NCBI GenBank assembly: GCA_965227905.1 | Contig: OZ245780.1 | Coordinates: 1,116,001 to 1,180,000, forward strand | Reading direction: 5' to 3' | DNA length: 64,000 bases | Source of the DNA: CBDDHT01 sp965227905 | GTDB lineage: Bacteria > Pseudomonadota > Alphaproteobacteria > Rhizobiales > Methyloligellaceae | In this document: piece after piece, positions 60,409-64,000 of the stretch | Layout: each line of letters opens with the position of its first letter | Position numbering within the stretch: the stretch's first letter is position 1 | Made by a program: the position numbers and the translations under genes | Notes under the pieces: model-generated | What the model was told of the DNA's origin: nothing | Databases searched by the model: none | Seen by the model: only the letters and a program-made list of their open reading frames with translations

Positions 60409-62985
60409 GTGAGCGATCCCATCCGATACGAGCAGCCGGCCGCGAATTCCTTGATCGCGGACTATATGCCTGTGTCCGGCCTCTACGATGAGATGATGGA
60501 CGGAACAGGCGGTGTGCGGCCGCACTGGAGCCATTTTCTATCGGAACTGGGGCAGTTCTCCGATCCGGAAATCGCGCAGCTTTGGGATGCAGCCCAGCGC
60601 CTCGTTCGAGAGAACGGCACAACCTACAATGTCTATGACGAGACCGGCGAATCGGCGCGTCCGTGGCACATGGATCCGATTCCCTTCCTAATCAGTTCGG
60701 GGGAATGGCAACATCTTGAAGCCGGCTTAATCCAACGGGCCAGGCTCCTGAATGCGCTCGTCGACGATATCTATGGGGAACAGGCGCTTCTTGCGCATGG
60801 CTTGTTGCCGGCACCGCTCGTCTTTGGAAATCCGAATTTTCTGCGTCCCCTGCATGGCGTGCGGCCGCCGAATGGCATCCATCTCAATTTCCTCGCCTTC
60901 GATCTGGCCCGAGCCACGGATCAGAGATGGTGGGTTCTGAATGACCGGACCCAGGCGCCCTCCGGCGCCGGATATGCCCTCGAGAATCGCATTGTCCTTG
61001 CGCGGACGCTACCGAACATATTCCGCGATGCGCAGGTCCACAGGCTGGCCGGGTTTTTCCAGGCGCTGAGCGACAATTTCATCGAATTGACGGGCCGGGA
61101 TGATCCTCTCGTCGTGTTGCTGACGCCCGGTCCCTATAACGAAACCTATTTCGAACATGCCTATCTGGCGCGCTATCTCGGTTTTCCTCTGGTGGAAAGC
61201 GCCGATCTGACCGTTCGGGACAATAAGGTTTTTATGAAGACGCTGAACGGGCTGAAACAGGTCGATCTGATCTTCCGCCGTGTCGATGGTGATTTCTGCG
61301 ATCCGCTTGAGCTGCGCAGTGATTCGCTGCTCGGCGTCGCAGGACTCGTCGCGGCCGTGCGTGCCGGCAATGTAGTTGTTGCCAACAGTCTGGGAAGCGG
61401 CGTCGTCGAGTGCGAAGCCTTGATGAGTTTCTATCCGGGTCTCAGTCGAATGCTTCTCGGCGAAGAACTCCTGGTGCCGTCCCTGGCGACCTGGTGGTGC
61501 GGCCAGGATAGTGAACGCGACTATGTGGTTGAGAACATGGACCGCCTGGTGCTGAGAAAAACCTTCTCCGACACCTCCATTCTCAATCATCGAATTGATG
61601 GAAGTCCTCCGGGGCACGTAGCTGGCTCTGAAAAAAATGCGGTTTTGAACCGGCTGCAAAGGCGCGGTTACGAGTATTTCGGTCAGGAGACGCTGACGCT
61701 AAGCACCACACCGACTTGGAGAGAAAGCGGGCTTGGACCAAGTCCGATGATCCTCAGAGTCTATGTGTGTGCAGACGGCCAAGGCGGCTACAAGGTGATG
61801 CCCGGCGGCCTGACGCGAACCGCTGAAGGAGCTGGCGCGCAAGTCGTTACCATGCAGCAAGGCGACGCTAGCAAGGATACCTGGGTGCTTTCGGAGACTC
61901 CCGTCAGCACTTTCACCCGGCTGGAAGTGCCGGATCACATTGTTACGCTCAGGCGAAGCGGCAGCGATCTGCCGAGCCGCGTCGCGGATAATCTGTTCTG
62001 GCTGGGCCGGTATGCGGAGCGGACGGAAAACTCGGTCCGCCTTATGCGCAGTATGATCCTGCGTCTGGCGGGCGAAGCGGGGGCAGGCGACGATCCGCAG
62101 ACCCTTACCCGTTTGACGAGTCTGCTCGTGGAACTGGGATATCTCAGGCAGCGCACCGCCCGCAAAGCGGCTGCGGGTGGGATCAAGGCGGTCGAACGCG
62201 AGCTTGCGATGCTCCTTTTCGAGCGCGAGCGCGAAAACGGTCTGTTCAATCTGCTTGGCAATCTTCAGCGCACGGCTTCGCTGGTGCGTGAACGTCTCAG
62301 CCTGGACTCCTGGCGGATCCTGAATGGAATGCATGGCAAGGCCATGAACCACGCGGCGATGATACGTCTTGACGTTGACGACGCGCTTGGACTGCTCAAC
62401 CACATGCTTCGGGAGCTTTCGGCCTTCTCCGGAATGCAGATGGAGAACATGACGCGCAGTCTCGGTTGGCGACTGTTGGATATCGGCCGCCGGGTCGAAC
62501 GTACAACGCACATGGCCAAGCTCTTGAGGGAAATGGCGGTCGATGGAGATCCTGCAGGCGAAGGTCGATTGGATCTGCTCTTGGAACTCGGCGATAGCTC
62601 GATGACCTATCGCACACGCTATCTCTCGACGGTGCAGCTACCGGCAGTCGTCGATTTGTTGCTGACCGATGATTCCAATCCACGGTCCGTTGCTTTCCAG
62701 GTCGAGACACTGAATGCGCATATCCAGCATCTGCCCCATGATCGCGACACTGCGACCCTATCCAAAGAGCAGTATCTCATTACATCCATGAGCAGCCGCT
62801 TACGATTGATGGATGTTCATGCCCTTTGCAGTAAGCAGAACAAGCGCGGCAAGCGCACGGAGTTGGACAAGTTCCTTCAGAGCAAGGAAGCGAAAGCTTA
62901 CGAGCTCTCGGAAGTGCTCGCGCGAAAATACTTCAGCCATGTTTTGCCGAAGCGCAGTGCCTCGGCAGGCGGTGTCGTTCCGTGA
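60409..62985 (+). CDS. circularly permuted ATP-grasp plus alpha-E domain protein
   Basis: 858 aa. The permuted type 2 ATP-grasp ligase (about 60-480) contains HLNFLAFDLARATDQRWWVLNDRTQAPSGAGY in parts, LTPGPYNETYFEHAYLARYLG and ANSLGSGVVECEALMSFYPG. A helical alpha-E domain follows (about 520-850, DNLFWLGRYAERTENSVRLMR). Usually these are two genes; here one. GTG 60409 is chosen over TTG 60397. The ATP-grasp part should form an amide bond. The stop overlaps the next start (GTGA, 62982-62985). Confidence 0.92.
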   Translation: MSDPIRYEQPAANSLIADYMPVSGLYDEMMDGTGGVRPHWSHFLSELGQFSDPEIAQLWDAAQRLVRENGTTYNVYDETGESARPWHMDPIPFLISSGEWQHLEAGLIQRARLLNALVDDIYGEQALLAHGLLPAPLVFGNPNFLRPLHGVRPPNGIHLNFLAFDLARATDQRWWVLNDRTQAPSGAGYALENRIVLARTLPNIFRDAQVHRLAGFFQALSDNFIELTGRDDPLVVLLTPGPYNETYFEHAYLARYLGFPLVESADLTVRDNKVFMKTLNGLKQVDLIFRRVDGDFCDPLELRSDSLLGVAGLVAAVRAGNVVVANSLGSGVVECEALMSFYPGLSRMLLGEELLVPSLATWWCGQDSERDYVVENMDRLVLRKTFSDTSILNHRIDGSPPGHVAGSEKNAVLNRLQRRGYEYFGQETLTLSTTPTWRESGLGPSPMILRVYVCADGQGGYKVMPGGLTRTAEGAGAQVVTMQQGDASKDTWVLSETPVSTFTRLEVPDHIVTLRRSGSDLPSRVADNLFWLGRYAERTENSVRLMRSMILRLAGEAGAGDDPQTLTRLTSLLVELGYLRQRTARKAAAGGIKAVERELAMLLFERERENGLFNLLGNLQRTASLVRERLSLDSWRILNGMHGKAMNHAAMIRLDVDDALGLLNHMLRELSAFSGMQMENMTRSLGWRLLDIGRRVERTTHMAKLLREMAVDGDPAGEGRLDLLLELGDSSMTYRTRYLSTVQLPAVVDLLLTDDSNPRSVAFQVETLNAHIQHLPHDRDTATLSKEQYLITSMSSRLRLMDVHALCSKQNKRGKRTELDKFLQSKEAKAYELSEVLARKYFSHVLPKRSASAGGVVP

Positions 62986-63857
62986 TCTACGACATCAGTC
63001 ATCGCACCGTCTTTTCTTATGCGACCGATGCCGCACTATCGCAGCATCTGCTTCATCTGGCGCCGCGGGTCTGTACGCATCAAGTCTGCCACAATCATGC
63101 ACTTTTCGTTGAACCTGCACCAAAGCTGACGCGGACAGACGAGGATTTTTTCGGTAATCCGACAACCTATATGACCGTCGAAGAACCACACCAGAAACTG
63201 TCGATCGTCTCGTCTGCCAAAGTGGCCATCCTGACGACAACGCCGCCTGTTGCAGAAGAAACGATTGCCTGGGACAACGTGGCGCGGACACTGGCGGAGC
63301 GGACTGATCGCGAGTCGCTCTATGCATTTCAGTTTGTCTTCGATTCACCCTTCACCAAATCGGCTGATGCAGCAGGTTATGCCGAGCCGTCATTTCCACG
63401 TGGACGTCCTATTCTCGAGGGGGCCGTCGATTTGATGTCGCGCATCAATGCCGACTTCACCTACGAGGGGGGCGTCACAGACATCTATACGCCGGTCGAT
63501 CAGGTGCTTGAGGATCGGCGCGGTGTCTGCCAGGACTTTGCGCATCTGCAGATCGCCTGCCTCCGGTCTCTCGGTCTTCCGGTTCGTTATGTAAGCGGAT
63601 ATCTGCTGACACATCCTCCAGAAGGCGAGGAGAAGAAGGTGGGTGCCGATGCGTCCCATGCCTGGCTGGCGGTCTGGATACCGGATCACGGCTGGGTCGA
63701 TCTCGATCCGACCAACAACATGATTCCCAGCAATGAGCACATCACCGTGGCATGGGGCCGCGATTATGGCGATGTCAGCCCTATCAATGGCATGGTTCTT
63801 GGCGGGGGCGAGCACGAAATTGATGTCGCTGTCGACGTGCGGCCAGCCGCTGGATGA
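62982..63857 (+). CDS. transglutaminase family protein
   Basis: 291 aa. N-terminal beta region (YDISHRTVFSYATDAALSQHLLHLAPR in parts) and transglutaminase core with Cys in RRGVCQDFAHLQ (about 180), His in ASHAWLAVWIPDHGWVDLDPT and its Asp. Starts at GTG 62982 within the ATP-grasp stop codon. Third gene of the ligase cluster. The proteasome-like protease that often follows in related clusters is not seen; the strand ends against a convergent glutaminase. Confidence 0.93.
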   Translation: MIYDISHRTVFSYATDAALSQHLLHLAPRVCTHQVCHNHALFVEPAPKLTRTDEDFFGNPTTYMTVEEPHQKLSIVSSAKVAILTTTPPVAEETIAWDNVARTLAERTDRESLYAFQFVFDSPFTKSADAAGYAEPSFPRGRPILEGAVDLMSRINADFTYEGGVTDIYTPVDQVLEDRRGVCQDFAHLQIACLRSLGLPVRYVSGYLLTHPPEGEEKKVGADASHAWLAVWIPDHGWVDLDPTNNMIPSNEHITVAWGRDYGDVSPINGMVLGGGEHEIDVAVDVRPAAG

Positions 63858-63889
63858 CCGGACGACTGATTCAGCGGGATTGGGACAGC

Positions 63890-64000
63890 TCAAAAGACCG
63901 ACCGACCAATCTTGGTTGTAAAGAGTTCCAGGGCTTTGACGCCGGCGCAGGAATTGCCGTGCGGATCGAGCCCGGGTGACCAGACGGCGATGGTCAGCAG
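63890..64000 (-). CDS. glsA: glutaminase C-terminus (partial)
   Basis: The last 36 codons of a minus-strand gene: the segment SPGLDPHGNSCAGVKALELF then KIGRSVF and stop matches the end of the beta-lactamase-fold glutaminase GlsA. The assignment is made from a short tail only. Convergent with the transglutaminase gene, 32 nt between stops. Confidence 0.7.
   Translation of the reverse strand: MLTIAVWSPGLDPHGNSCAGVKALELFTTKIGRSVF

Overview
The window is chromosomal DNA of an alphaproteobacterium, most likely a free-living, possibly marine member of Rhodospirillales in the broad sense; that placement is inference. It rests on the gene order obg-proB-proA-nadD ... rsfS-rlmH-envC-ctpA-yibQ-rppH, an L21 protein with a C-terminal extension, a fused DctQM TRAP permease and LuxR solos. 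Coding density is high. I found no rRNA, tRNA, insertion sequence, prophage or CRISPR array.

Layout. 1-7.6 kb: alpha/beta hydrolase, glycosyltransferase, then infC // rpmI-rplT-pheS-pheT, with infC cut off from rpmI by a terminator and a 730-nt gap full of inverted repeats. 7.6-14.3 kb: accessory genes, namely an exported caspase-like protease divergent from a membrane-protein/P-loop pair, a Tat-exported agmatine deiminase, and an ArsR/DUF899 pair with an obvious operator. 14.5-24.0 kb: one long minus-strand operon encoding a TRAP transporter, D-lactate dehydrogenase and a four-gene 2-oxoacid:ferredoxin oxidoreductase whose last subunit fuses a GltD-type flavoprotein to ferredoxin clusters. 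A FadR-type regulator is divergent from it, and a CCG-type Fe-S protein lies nearby. 27.5-34.5 kb: small unknowns, two LuxR solos, a CBS-BON protein, two outer-membrane barrels and a Crp/Fnr regulator, with three FNR/FixK-like palindromes between them. 34.5-43.8 kb: thioesterase, enoyl-CoA hydratase, 3-hydroxyacyl-CoA dehydrogenase, then the conserved cell-envelope/ribosome cluster rppH-yibQ-ctpA-envC-rlmH-rsfS. 44.1-49.4 kb: a GntR / CoA-transferase / biotin-dependent carboxylase islet on the opposite strand, lying between rsfS and nadD, which are normally adjacent. 49.4-55.2 kb: nadD-proA-proB-obg, an acetyltransferase, rpmA-rplU. 55.5-63.9 kb: a membrane-anchored FMN glutamate-synthase-like protein followed by transglutaminase-DUF2126, permuted ATP-grasp/alpha-E and transglutaminase genes, a predicted peptide-ligation cluster of unknown product. 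The window ends in the tail of a glutaminase gene.

Functional themes. The 14.5-24 kb operon reads as uptake and oxidation of D-lactate or a similar 2-hydroxy acid to a 2-oxoacid, then to acyl-CoA with electrons passed to NAD(P). The FNR-like sites suggest a small oxygen-responsive set of genes at 30-34 kb. The strongest candidates for undescribed biology are the caspase/membrane/P-loop unit, the glutamate-synthase-linked ATP-grasp cluster, and the nested inverted-repeat element between infC and rpmI.
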